This document shows positions 1 to 8,267 of a stretch of DNA of 64,000 nucleotides, one piece after another. Position 1 is the first letter of the stretch. Every line of letters starts with the position of its first letter. Origin of the DNA: Clostridia bacterium (lineage in GTDB: Bacteria > Bacillota > Clostridia > Oscillospirales > Acutalibacteraceae); the NCBI GenBank assembly GCA_024404115.1, contig JAKSQM010000005.1:62001-126000 (forward strand). Direction: 5' to 3'. The translations under genes and the position numbers were made by a program. The notes beneath the pieces were generated by a model. The model saw only the letters and a list, made by a program, of their open reading frames with translations. It was not told the origin of the DNA and did not search any database.

Positions 1-541
1 CACCAAGGAAATCGGGCTGAATTTTAACGGAGCATTTCTTTGCGTGAACGCAATTGATAATGTAGCCGAGTGAGGGATAAACTGCGGCGCAGATTTTGCC
101 GTATTTCTCTGCTGTTGCGGCACTGTCGCCCTCACCAACATTGATACGAAGCCACAATTCTCTGATATAAAAAGCCTTGCCGATTTTGTGAAGTCCTTTT
201 TTAAGCTTCTTTGCGATTGTGCCAATAAGGTTAATCATACCCGGCACGCCCTGATTGTTATAAAAGACTTTGATGAAGTTATCGCCTTTTTCTTTTGGCT
301 TCTCTTCCTCTTTTTCCTCTTCTTCCTCAGGCTTTTCCTCGTCCTTTGGCTTTTCTTCTTTTTTCTTCTTTTTCTTTTTCTTCTTCTTTTTCTCAGGCTT
401 CGGGATTATATGTATTTTAACAAAAAGCCATCTTACATAAAGAGAAAATTCATCTATGTACTGAGTATAGACATGGAACGGGATTGAAAGAATACCGATA
501 AAGAAAAGTATTATTCCTAAAATTATTAAAAGAACTTTCAA
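1..541 (-). CDS. DUF2953-type membrane-associated protein, partial (C-terminus outside window)
   Basis: This frame runs off the left edge of the window. It starts at a TTG (541-539) preceded by GGAGGTG at good spacing. The first 20 or so residues form a membrane segment. A run of almost pure Lys/Glu/Pro follows (about residues 45-85), then a globular part containing RELWLRINVGEGD and TAEKYGKI. That pattern, with the position just after scpA-scpB, fits the DUF2953 proteins that Clostridia carry near scpAB and sporulation protein ytfJ. Function is unknown. It is the last visible gene of the minus-strand unit and lies 22 bases after scpB. The family call rests on architecture and context. Confidence 0.7.
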   Translation of the reverse strand, partial: MKVLLIILGIILFFIGILSIPFHVYTQYIDEFSLYVRWLFVKIHIIPKPEKKKKKKKKKKKEEKPKDEEKPEEEEEKEEEKPKEKGDNFIKVFYNNQGVPGMINLIGTIAKKLKKGLHKIGKAFYIRELWLRINVGEGDSAATAEKYGKICAAVYPSLGYIINCVHAKKCSVKIQPDFLG

Positions 542-562
542 AGAACCACCTCCGCAAAAGTT

Positions 563-1165
563 TTATTGATTGTTTTTGTCTGCCTGCGCCTCGGCTTCAC
601 CTTGCAAATCAAGTGAAAGCTGGTCGGGCAATTCGTTTCGTTTTGGCATATCCTCACGCTCTGGAAGCTCGGGAAGCTCCTCAAGTGAAGAAACACCGAA
701 GCATTTTAAAAATTCTGCTGTTGTGCCATATAAAAGCGGTCTGCCAGGGAGGTCAAGTCTGCCCTTTTCTTCAACAAGTCCTTTTTGGCAAAGGGTTGAA
801 ATAACACCCGAACAGTCAACACCTCTCACCTGCTCCACAAAGGATTTTGTAACAGGCTGATTATATGCAACCACTGCAAGCACCTCAAATGCCGCATTGG
901 AAAGTGGTGCATTCTTTTTGATTTCAAGGACGGCACGAACCTCGTTTGCATACTTGCTTCTTGTGCAAAGCTGGAATTTATCATCCATTCGCACAACGCA
1001 GATGCCACTGTTGCGCTCGTCAAGAGAATCTGCCAGATTCATAAGCAGGCTTTCTGCATACTCAGGCTCAATTTCAAGAGCCTCGGCGATTCTTTCATAT
1101 TCTATAGGCTCACCCGAAGCAAAAAGTATTGCTTCAACTGCCGCCTGCATTTCATCAACCTTCAA
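563..1165 (-). CDS. scpB: Segregation and condensation protein B
   Basis: ScpB is a winged-helix dimer that binds the kleisin ScpA and completes the Smc-ScpAB complex, which compacts and separates newly replicated chromosomes. Family hallmarks are the N-terminal stretch AAVEAILFASGEP and the middle block VVAYNQPVTK followed by VRGVDCSGVI. The C-terminal tail is acidic and Glu/Gln-rich. The start chosen is a TTG at 1165-1163, because GGAGAGG lies six bases before it. An upstream in-frame TTG (1180) and a downstream ATG (1150) are alternatives. It overlaps the end of scpA by 11 bases, so the two are translationally coupled. Confidence 0.95.
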   Translation of the reverse strand: MKVDEMQAAVEAILFASGEPIEYERIAEALEIEPEYAESLLMNLADSLDERNSGICVVRMDDKFQLCTRSKYANEVRAVLEIKKNAPLSNAAFEVLAVVAYNQPVTKSFVEQVRGVDCSGVISTLCQKGLVEEKGRLDLPGRPLLYGTTAEFLKCFGVSSLEELPELPEREDMPKRNELPDQLSLDLQGEAEAQADKNNQ

Positions 1166-1898
1166 AATAATCCTCTCCAAGTTCGTAATCGGGGTCGTCT
1201 GACAAGATTTCGACCTCTAAATTGCCGCCCTCGCCTGTAACTGAGATTTTTTTATCTTTAGTCAGTGAAAGGAGGGCAAGGAATGTTGCCACCATTTCGG
1301 AACGGGATTCAGCTGATTCAAAAAATTCGCTGAACTTTTGCTTTTTCTTTTTGAAAAGCTTTTGCATTATGTATTTTACCCTTGCGGCAATGGGCACAAT
1401 TTTGTGTGCCACAATGCCCGAAAAGGCTTCGATCGGGGGCGGAAGATTCCTCTTTCCCCTGCCGACGGCTGAAAGATAAGCCTTTAAAAGCTCCATAGGC
1501 TCGTGAAGTCGCTTATATTTCATATCCACTGGCAATTTTTGCGGTTTGCGTGAAAGGTGATCCATATCCACCTGCTCACTTAACTTACCTGCCATAATTT
1601 TGCAGTCCTGATATTCAAGCAGCTCGCCCTGCAATTCCTCTTTAAGATTCTGCGCCTCTTCCTCATGAACAGGCAGAAGAGAAACAGTTTTAATATACAC
1701 GAGCCTTGCCGCCATTTCAACAAACTCACTGGCAACATTCATATCCGCAAGCTCCATGGCACGGACATAATCAAGGTATTGCTCCACAAGCTGAAGAATG
1801 GGAATATCGTTTATATCAATTTTATGCTTGCTTATAAGGTGCAGGAGCAAGTCCATTGGCCCCTCGAACACCTCTAATTTGTATGATATGGGTTCCAT
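1155..1898 (-). CDS. scpA: Segregation and condensation protein A (kleisin)
   Basis: ScpA is the kleisin that bridges the two Smc heads and carries ScpB. The protein opens with YKLEVFEGPMDLLLHLI, the conserved N-terminal ScpA block that contacts the Smc neck. It continues with IPILQLVEQYLDYV and the YIKTVSLLP helix, and ends in the acidic winged-helix region that contacts the other Smc head. Length (247 aa) is normal. It lies 11 bases after the M50 protease gene and overlaps scpB. The combination of membrane protease, scpA and scpB is a standard clostridial cluster. Confidence 0.97.
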   Translation of the reverse strand: MEPISYKLEVFEGPMDLLLHLISKHKIDINDIPILQLVEQYLDYVRAMELADMNVASEFVEMAARLVYIKTVSLLPVHEEEAQNLKEELQGELLEYQDCKIMAGKLSEQVDMDHLSRKPQKLPVDMKYKRLHEPMELLKAYLSAVGRGKRNLPPPIEAFSGIVAHKIVPIAARVKYIMQKLFKKKKQKFSEFFESAESRSEMVATFLALLSLTKDKKISVTGEGGNLEVEILSDDPDYELGEDYFEG

Positions 1899-1909
1899 AA
1901 AAACTCCGT

Positions 1910-2578
1910 TCAGAAAATCATATTTGCTATTTTCTCAAAGCCGTTGATTACTACATCTGAAAGATAACCGAGTGGTGCTGAAAGAACACCTAAAAGAAGA
2001 AGTGCAAAGATGCCAAGTGTTATATATCTTTCATACTGAAGCAGTTTGAAATAAGCTTTGTTGGGAAGAAATGCGGTGAGGATTCTTGAGCCGTCAAGGG
2101 GCGGAATAGGAATAAGGTTGAACACCGCAAGGTTTACATTTATCATTGCGCAGAAATTAAAGAAAATATAAAGCGCATATGCAAGGGTGTTATCTGTTGT
2201 GAAACGGGAGCCGATAAATGTATAAACAAGAATACAGATAAAGGCGATTATGAGATTTGAAACGGGGCCTGCAAGAGCAATAATTGCCATAGCGGCTTTT
2301 TTATTTTTTAATTTGGTTCTGCCTGCATTAACGGGAACGGGCTTTGCATAGCCGAAGCCAACAAGCAAAATCATAAATGCGCCAATCCAGTCAATATGAG
2401 CAAAGGGGTCAAGGGTTAATCTGCCCTGACGGTTTGCTGTGTCATCCCCCAGCTTATATGCCACCAAAGCGTGGGCATATTCGTGGAGGGGCAAAATGCA
2501 GAGAACTACAAAAACACTAACGCATACGCCGATAATGGCCTGTGTGAAATCTCCGCCTCTTAAAAGACTTAATAACAT
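1910..2578 (-). CDS. Site-2 protease family (M50) membrane metalloprotease
   Basis: This is an intramembrane zinc metalloprotease of the short S2P type (YwhC-like), with no PDZ domain. The zinc-binding HEYAH sits at residues 32-36 inside the first membrane segment. The second active-site block NLIPIPPLDG (residues 154-163) supplies the third ligand (Asp). Four to six membrane segments are visible, including one around 97-120 with ALAGPVSN. Length is 222 aa. It is encoded between prmC and scpA with gaps of 4 and 11 bases. The substrate cannot be read from sequence. It is not RseP itself, because it lacks the PDZ insertion. Confidence 0.92.
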   Translation of the reverse strand: MLLSLLRGGDFTQAIIGVCVSVFVVLCILPLHEYAHALVAYKLGDDTANRQGRLTLDPFAHIDWIGAFMILLVGFGYAKPVPVNAGRTKLKNKKAAMAIIALAGPVSNLIIAFICILVYTFIGSRFTTDNTLAYALYIFFNFCAMINVNLAVFNLIPIPPLDGSRILTAFLPNKAYFKLLQYERYITLGIFALLLLGVLSAPLGYLSDVVINGFEKIANMIF

Positions 2579-2582
2579 GAAA

Positions 2583-3425
2583 TTACCTCTTTATTGCGGT
2601 TACCACTCTCGGTATTCCGCTTAAATCATTGATTGTGTCAACATCGCACTTTGAAAGGAAGAACATCTGTGAAATGTCCTCTGCCTGACTTTCGCCACAT
2701 TCAACAGCCATAACTGTGCCTGCGGGCATTTTTGCAATCCACTCTGTAGCAAGGATTTTATAGAAATCAAGACCGTCTTTGCCGCCGTCAAGTGCCATAA
2801 CAGGCTCATGCTGAACCTCTTTCTGAAGCCTTGGAATTTCGTCAGTTTCAACATAGGGCGGATTTGAAAGAATCAAATCGGGAGTTACACCTTTTAAAAT
2901 AAGTGAAGATGCGATGTCGCCCTGAATAAGCTCAACATTCTTAACCTTATTGAGCTTGATATTCTTTTTAAGGTAAACGCAGGCTTCGTGTGATTTTTCA
3001 ACTGCGTAAACCTTGGCTTTTGGGAAAAGCTTTGCAATGCTGATGGCGATACAGCCACTGCCAGAGCAAAGGTCAAAAATTACAGGTGAAGTTTTGCCGT
3101 TGAGCCTTTCTTTTGCAAAATCCACAAGAAGCTCTGTTTCGGGTCTTGGAATAAGCACGCCCTCGCCAACACAGAAGGGGTATCCCATAAACTCCCACTC
3201 CCCTAAAATATACTGGAGGGGTTCGCCTGCGATTCGTCTGCGGATAAGTGAAAGGAACTCAACCTCTTGCTTTGAGGATACTTTTTTATCTTTTTTAAGT
3301 GCAAACTGATTTGCATCAATGCCAACAGCTTTTTCGATAAGCCAGCGTGCATCAAAAAAAGCATTCTCAACAAAGGCATAGTCGAGCATTTCTGCTCCCT
3401 GTCTGTAAAGCTCGTTTACTGTCAT
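2583..3425 (-). CDS. prmC: Release factor glutamine methyltransferase PrmC
   Basis: PrmC methylates the Gln of the GGQ motif of peptide-chain release factors, which tunes termination. The helical N-terminal domain (1-80) binds the release factor. The methyltransferase domain shows IPRPETELL (92-100), the SAM-binding DLCSGSGCIA (118-127) and the catalytic NPPY (188-191), followed by VETDEIPRLQ. Length is typical at 280 aa. Its ATG overlaps the stop codon of the DUF1385 gene (ATGA), indicating coupling. prfA and rpmE, its usual partners, are not in the window. Confidence 0.96.
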   Translation of the reverse strand: MTVNELYRQGAEMLDYAFVENAFFDARWLIEKAVGIDANQFALKKDKKVSSKQEVEFLSLIRRRIAGEPLQYILGEWEFMGYPFCVGEGVLIPRPETELLVDFAKERLNGKTSPVIFDLCSGSGCIAISIAKLFPKAKVYAVEKSHEACVYLKKNIKLNKVKNVELIQGDIASSLILKGVTPDLILSNPPYVETDEIPRLQKEVQHEPVMALDGGKDGLDFYKILATEWIAKMPAGTVMAVECGESQAEDISQMFFLSKCDVDTINDLSGIPRVVTAIKR

Positions 3426-4480
3426 ACTTCATCATCCTCTGCATTTATTTCTGTGCTGAAGCTCTCTTCAGCGGGGAAATGCTCTTCGGGGTCATTGTTT
3501 TCTGTTGTTTCTTCTGTGATTTCGGGTTCTTTAACGATACCGAGACAAGCCTCTGTTGCGGCAATTGCAACCTCGATAATATCATCTGTAGGCTCTTTGG
3601 TGGTTATTCTCTGCATCCAGAGACCTGGGGCAGATGTGATTTTAACAAAAAGGTTATCGTGCTTGCCTGCATACTGGAGCACCTCATAGCCGATACCGAG
3701 GTAAAGCGGAAGAAGCAGAAGCTTCACTGCAAGCCACAAAAGACGCTGCGCTCTCAATGCAGGGAAAAGGAATGCGATAATTGTGGAAATGAGCATACTT
3801 ACAATAATAACAAGGAAGATGAAGCTTGTGCCGCATCTTGGATGGAAGCGTTTCTGCTCACGGATGTTTTCAACTGTAAGCGGAAGTCCTTTTTCGTGGC
3901 AGAAAATTGACTTATGCTCTGCGCCGTGGTACATAAACATACGCTTGATGTCTTTCATATTGCTGACCGCCCACATATATCCAACAAGGATTGCGGCTCT
4001 TACGATACCCTCAAGAAGCGGTTTAAGTCTTGTGATATCTGACTTCACAAGGAACTCAACACCGTCTGCAAGGAGGCTTGGAAGATAGAAGAAAAGGAGG
4101 AAAGCAAGTGCGAAGCCGAAAACTGCGGCAATTGCACCGATAACCGCCATCATCTTTGGCCCGAAATGGTCGGTGAGCCATTTATCAAGCTTTGACATAT
4201 CTTCTGTATCTTCATCAAGGTCAATGGCAGTTTTCTCTGCGGACTCCATAAGAATTTTATAAGTGAAAGCCATCTGGTCAATGAAGTTGATTGTTCCTCT
4301 TATAAAAGGGATTCTTGCGATTTTGTATTTATCTTTAAGCATATGCTGCTGTCTTAAATCTGTTTCGATTGTTCCGTTTGGAAGTCGGAAGCTGACACCA
4401 AGACCCTTGGGGCCAATCATCATAATACCTTCCATAAGTGCGGAACCGCCAATGCTGTACTTTTTCTTTTCATCAGCCAT
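3422..4480 (-). CDS. DUF1385 family membrane protein (YqhQ-like)
   Basis: The N-terminal block SIGGSALMEGIMMIGP and the central EHKSIFCHEKG, followed by RFHPRCGTSF, are the signature of DUF1385/YqhQ. Four or more hydrophobic segments (about 120-150, 155-190, 230-260, 265-290) make it an integral membrane protein. The Glu/Thr-rich tail is probably disordered. The biochemical role of the family is unknown; it is commonly encoded next to prmC, as here. I start it at the ATG at 4480 rather than further upstream because AGGAGGATGAG sits directly before it. It overlaps the histidine kinase gene by 8 bases. Confidence 0.9.
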   Translation of the reverse strand: MADEKKKYSIGGSALMEGIMMIGPKGLGVSFRLPNGTIETDLRQQHMLKDKYKIARIPFIRGTINFIDQMAFTYKILMESAEKTAIDLDEDTEDMSKLDKWLTDHFGPKMMAVIGAIAAVFGFALAFLLFFYLPSLLADGVEFLVKSDITRLKPLLEGIVRAAILVGYMWAVSNMKDIKRMFMYHGAEHKSIFCHEKGLPLTVENIREQKRFHPRCGTSFIFLVIIVSMLISTIIAFLFPALRAQRLLWLAVKLLLLPLYLGIGYEVLQYAGKHDNLFVKITSAPGLWMQRITTKEPTDDIIEVAIAATEACLGIVKEPEITEETTENNDPEEHFPAEESFSTEINAEDDEV

Positions 4481-6023
4481 TATTCTCATCCTCCTGTGTA
4501 TTTTTTTCTTGTGCATTTTGTGCATTCTTTTCGTTCTCCGCCGCTATGGCAGCTTCAATATCCCATTCTTCGCCCAGCTCAACATGGTCAATATCAAAAC
4601 CGATAACAACCGTTGTGCCCTCGCCTAAGACAGAGTAAATATCAAGTGTGCCTTTATGGAGCTTGGTAATTTCATCTGAAACGGCAAGACCGATGCCTGA
4701 GCCGTGAACTGTCATATTAGTTTTATAGAATTTCTCTTTAACATGGGGCAAATCCTCTGCGGAGATACCGCAGCCAGTATCAACAACGGCGATTTTGATT
4801 TTGTCATCTGCAATATCTGCCGTAACATTGATTTTGCCGCCCTGCTTTGTGTATTTAAGAGCGTTATCAAGGATATTCACAAACACCTGCTTGATTCTGT
4901 CGGGGTCGCCGTCCATTGGAGCAGGCAGGTCGGGAGCGTTATATATAAGGTCAACGCCCTCTCTTGTTGACCTGTCTTTAAAAGCAAAGACAGTTTCGTC
5001 AAGCTCTGCAAGAACATCCATTTTTTCTATTCTTAAAGTAAGTCTGCCACTCTGTATCCCCGAGAAATCAAGAAGCTCCTCAACGATACCCGAAAGGCGT
5101 GCCGCTTCGTCAATAATAACATTCATTCCCCTTTGGGTAAGTGCGGGGTCTGAATCGCTGACCTGTAAAATTGTTTCGCCCCAGCCCTTGATAGCTGTGA
5201 TGGGTGTACGCAATTCGTGAGAAACGGTGGAGATAAAGTCGTTTTTAAGTCTGTCGGCGGTGCTGATTTCTGCCGCCATATTATTTATTGATTTGCAAAG
5301 CTCACCGATTTCATCATCATAAAGATAATGGTCAATTCGGGCATCCATATTGCCGTTTGCAATAAGCTTTGCTGTTTCGTTGATTTCTTTAATAGGCTTA
5401 ACAATGGAGCTTACAAATATAAGACCTGAAATAAGAACAAGAACCGCAAACGTAAGGAACACAACTGTGATGAAGATATAGATTGTTGCCAGCTGGCTGT
5501 CAACAGCATCAAGTGAAGTGATATATCTCACAGCTCCTCTTATCTGGTCATCCTCTGTTCTGATAACATTTGTTATAGCCATAACCTTTTCGCCTGAGCG
5601 AAGCTTGCCTGTCCATTTAACAAAAAGTGATGTGTCATTATCTGCCTTAACTGCCTCATAATAATCGGGCATTTCGGGATAGTTTGTTTCAAATCCGCTG
5701 GAAGAAACGATAACCTTACCGTTTCTGTCAATCACCCACACTTCCATATAGGCTTTTTCTGAAAATTCTGAAACATACTCCCTTGCGGCAGTGTCAAAAT
5801 CTGCATCGTCAACAAGGTCGAAGTAATTGGCGGCAGTACCTGTGGAGTAGCTTTTGAGCTTGTTGTAAACTGAGTTGTAGTAGAAATTTCTTACAAAGAA
5901 AACACACACAACAGAGATAACCGCAAGTATGGCAACCGATATAACAGCCGACCTGAAAAGCCAGCGGTAAACAAGTCTTCCGCTGAAAGAAACGGACTTT
6001 TTGTCTTTTTTAGTGTCTGCCAC
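4473..6023 (-). CDS. Sensor histidine kinase (extracytoplasmic sensor, HAMP, HisKA, HATPase)
   Basis: A two-pass membrane kinase of 516 aa. TM1 is about 24-44, an extracytoplasmic sensor domain about 46-178 (PDC/CACHE-like spacing, inferred) and TM2 about 179-205, followed by a HAMP linker (206-258). The phospho-accepting His is H269 in SHELRTP. The ATP-binding domain shows the N box DNALKYT (386-392), G1 DTGCGI (415-420) and G2 GSGIGLA (441-447). It lies 31 bases after the response regulator gene, so the two are a cognate pair. The ligand is unknown; the upstream lipoprotein gene in the same unit is a candidate accessory sensor. Confidence 0.93.
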   Translation of the reverse strand: MADTKKDKKSVSFSGRLVYRWLFRSAVISVAILAVISVVCVFFVRNFYYNSVYNKLKSYSTGTAANYFDLVDDADFDTAAREYVSEFSEKAYMEVWVIDRNGKVIVSSSGFETNYPEMPDYYEAVKADNDTSLFVKWTGKLRSGEKVMAITNVIRTEDDQIRGAVRYITSLDAVDSQLATIYIFITVVFLTFAVLVLISGLIFVSSIVKPIKEINETAKLIANGNMDARIDHYLYDDEIGELCKSINNMAAEISTADRLKNDFISTVSHELRTPITAIKGWGETILQVSDSDPALTQRGMNVIIDEAARLSGIVEELLDFSGIQSGRLTLRIEKMDVLAELDETVFAFKDRSTREGVDLIYNAPDLPAPMDGDPDRIKQVFVNILDNALKYTKQGGKINVTADIADDKIKIAVVDTGCGISAEDLPHVKEKFYKTNMTVHGSGIGLAVSDEITKLHKGTLDIYSVLGEGTTVVIGFDIDHVELGEEWDIEAAIAAENEKNAQNAQEKNTQEDENNG

Positions 6024-6054
6024 TATGCCACCCCTTTCTGCGATAATCCTTTGC

Positions 6055-6756
6055 TTATCCTACCCATTTATATCCCATACCCCAAATGGTGAGCAGGTGC
6101 TTGGGTACTGACGGCTCATCTTCAATTTTCTTTCTTATTCTTCTGATGTTTACATCAACAATTTTTTCTTCGCCCTCACGGCTCTCGCCCCATACCTTGT
6201 GAAGAATCTGTGTTCTGCTAAGGGTTTTGCCCTGATTCTGGAAGAAATAATTCATTATCTGAAACTCGACCTGTGTAAGGTCAACGGGAATGTCATTTTT
6301 AGTGAAAGTCATTTTTTCAGCATTAAGTGAAAATCTGCCCTGAACAAGTGAATTGTCTTCATCGCCAGTGCTTCTCTGGAGCATGGCAACACGGCGGTAA
6401 ATAGCATCTACACGAGCCATAAGCTCTGAGGGTGAAAATGGCTTTGTAACATAATCGTCTGCACCGTTGAGAAGTCCGCTGACCTTGTCCATCTCCTGTG
6501 TTTTGGCGGTAAGCATCATAATGCCGAGAACCTTATTTTTTTCTCTCAGCTTTTTGCAGACCTCAAGTCCGTTCATATTGGGCATAATTATATCAAGTAA
6601 AGCCACGGCAATTTCACCATTGCAGTTTTCATACTGCTCCAGTGCTTCAAGTCCGTCTGCTGCTTCAATTGTTTCATATCCTGCTCTTTTAAGATTTATT
6701 ACAATAAACTCTCTGATTGCCTGTTCGTCTTCGGCTACGAGAACTTTTTTATTCAT
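6055..6756 (-). CDS. Response regulator, OmpR/PhoB family
   Basis: The receiver domain has the acidic pair D10/E11, the phospho-acceptor D55 in LLDIIMP and the conserved Lys K105 in TKPFSP. The C-terminal winged-helix DNA-binding domain contains the family-typical WGESREGEEKIVDVNIRRIRKK region near residue 195 and ends in TIWGMGYKWVG. The start is the ATG at 6756, eight bases after AGGAGG; a TTG codon directly upstream is unlikely to be used. The gene overlaps the 3' end of the lipoprotein gene by a few bases and precedes the histidine kinase, so lipoprotein, regulator and kinase are translated from one message. Confidence 0.94.
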   Translation of the reverse strand: MNKKVLVAEDEQAIREFIVINLKRAGYETIEAADGLEALEQYENCNGEIAVALLDIIMPNMNGLEVCKKLREKNKVLGIMMLTAKTQEMDKVSGLLNGADDYVTKPFSPSELMARVDAIYRRVAMLQRSTGDEDNSLVQGRFSLNAEKMTFTKNDIPVDLTQVEFQIMNYFFQNQGKTLSRTQILHKVWGESREGEEKIVDVNIRRIRKKIEDEPSVPKHLLTIWGMGYKWVG

Positions 6757-8113
6757 CAATACTTCCTCCTATATTATTCACGGCAACATAAAATCCATCT
6801 TTGATATTCTTATCTTTTATACCAAACTCTTTGCCGTCTGCTGTTATGCAGTATTCGTATGCCTTGTCTTCATAATCGGCAAGTCGCTTATAGCCGTCGA
6901 TTCCAGCTGCTCCCACAGCGTGAGAAACAAGTGAAAAGAGCTGAGAGCCCATATGCTCACTTGCAAGCTCATTCCAGCGGTAGAAATAAAGCTGAGAATC
7001 AAGTCTTGTTACGGTTATTTTGCCGACCCAGCTGCTGGGTATATCAAGGCTGTAATTTTCTGAATGATTATAAATAACATATTTTTCTGATTTAAGCTTA
7101 TGACCGTTAAACTGCGACCACAGGGTATAATACAGGCTTTCATCCTGCAATTCACCGTTGACAACATAAGTTGAGCCAACAATTCTGACACCGACGGGGA
7201 TTTCAAAATGACCGTCAGCGTCAATATCTGCAACAGGTCGCCTTGTGGGACGCCATGTGGCAGTTGTAGTCTGTGTTCCAATATCAAACAACGGTGCGCA
7301 AAGTCCGTCAGCAGACTTATCCCATACAAGCACCTCTGTTATCATATCGTGTTCATTTTTATATGCGTCAACAAGAAGCACTGTGCTTCCGTCAATTGAA
7401 TCGGTATAAATTGCACTGTAGCCTGAAATATTGCCGTCAACGGGGGTTTTGGCTATAATGCCGAATCTGCCCTCTGAATCAACATCGGCAACGCAGGCAA
7501 ATGCTGAGGGTGCAGGGTTGTTGGTATCAATATAAACGAAGAAAAGCTCTTTTTTTCCGTTTGAATCAACATCGGTCAAGGTAACAAGATTATACTGAGA
7601 TGAGCCAAGCTCACGGAAATAATCCTTAACATTGTCTTTGCCAAATCCATAAACGGTAAGCTGCCTGTTAAGGGTGAAGATGTTCCAGCCGACAGTGATT
7701 TCTTTAACATTATCGCCATTCATATCTTCAACAATAACGCAATCAATTGAATTGCCTGCGCCCTGAACATTCTTGACATATTCCCACTCGTCATCGTTAT
7801 TCTTCTGGAATACGCCAACATTAACCATTTTTGCACCGTCTTTTTTGGTGTAAAAAACAATGGCATCTTCTTTACCGTCTGAATTAAAATCATCCACAAT
7901 GAAGGCAGATTTATGCTCGCCGTTAAGGGGCGTTACAAAGTCAACATTGCCGTTTACAGATTTCTGAAAAGAATCCTGCAAGGTCTGATAGTCGCCTGTA
8001 AGCTTTGGCGGAGCCATGAGCTTTTCGGGAGATTTTATGCTTAATGAACAACCGCTGAGAAGTGAAAGACTCATTACTGAAGCAAGCACTGCCGCAACAA
8101 TTTTGGTTTTCAA
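6749..8113 (-). CDS. Lipoprotein with FG-GAP/VCBS-like repeats, first gene of a two-component operon
   Basis: An N-terminal lipoprotein signal (basic start, hydrophobic core, LLSGC at about 18-22) predicts export and lipid anchoring. The mature part contains repeated Asp-rich segments (VDDFNSDGKEDAIVF, VEDMNGDNVKEITVG, LTDVDSNGKKELFFV, DIDADGHFEIPV). These are FG-GAP/VCBS-like, calcium-loop style repeats usually found in beta-propellers. The start is a TTG (8113-8111) after AGGGGG. The gene overlaps the response regulator start and shares a unit with the kinase. Sensing of an envelope signal for that kinase is inference; no enzymatic motif is visible. Confidence 0.85.
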   Translation of the reverse strand: MKTKIVAAVLASVMSLSLLSGCSLSIKSPEKLMAPPKLTGDYQTLQDSFQKSVNGNVDFVTPLNGEHKSAFIVDDFNSDGKEDAIVFYTKKDGAKMVNVGVFQKNNDDEWEYVKNVQGAGNSIDCVIVEDMNGDNVKEITVGWNIFTLNRQLTVYGFGKDNVKDYFRELGSSQYNLVTLTDVDSNGKKELFFVYIDTNNPAPSAFACVADVDSEGRFGIIAKTPVDGNISGYSAIYTDSIDGSTVLLVDAYKNEHDMITEVLVWDKSADGLCAPLFDIGTQTTTATWRPTRRPVADIDADGHFEIPVGVRIVGSTYVVNGELQDESLYYTLWSQFNGHKLKSEKYVIYNHSENYSLDIPSSWVGKITVTRLDSQLYFYRWNELASEHMGSQLFSLVSHAVGAAGIDGYKRLADYEDKAYEYCITADGKEFGIKDKNIKDGFYVAVNNIGGSIDE

Positions 8114-8150
8114 GGCAAATTTCCCCCTATCTTGTAGTATAATTCAAATT

Positions 8151-8180
8151 ATTATATCACAATATAACTATAAATTACAA
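8151..8180 (-). promoter_or_regulatory. Candidate promoter for lipoprotein-regulator-kinase unit
   Basis: On the minus strand TTGTAA (8175-8180) is followed after 18 bases by TATAAT (8151-8156), about 38 bases before the TTG start at 8113. The -10 is perfect and the -35 matches 4 of 6. The surrounding AT-rich sequence offers other partial -10 boxes, so the exact start of transcription is uncertain. Confidence 0.5.
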
Positions 8181-8267
8181 CAGAAAAATAATAAATTTTT
8201 AAATAAACATAAATAAATCTTCTGCATAAAATGATGTGTATATTATTTAAAGGGAGATTTATGTTTT

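Noticed and set aside
188-487. A Phe/Leu-rich plus-strand frame that looks like a membrane protein
   Set aside because: It is the reverse of the Lys/Glu-rich tract of the DUF2953 gene, which produces false Phe/Leu runs.
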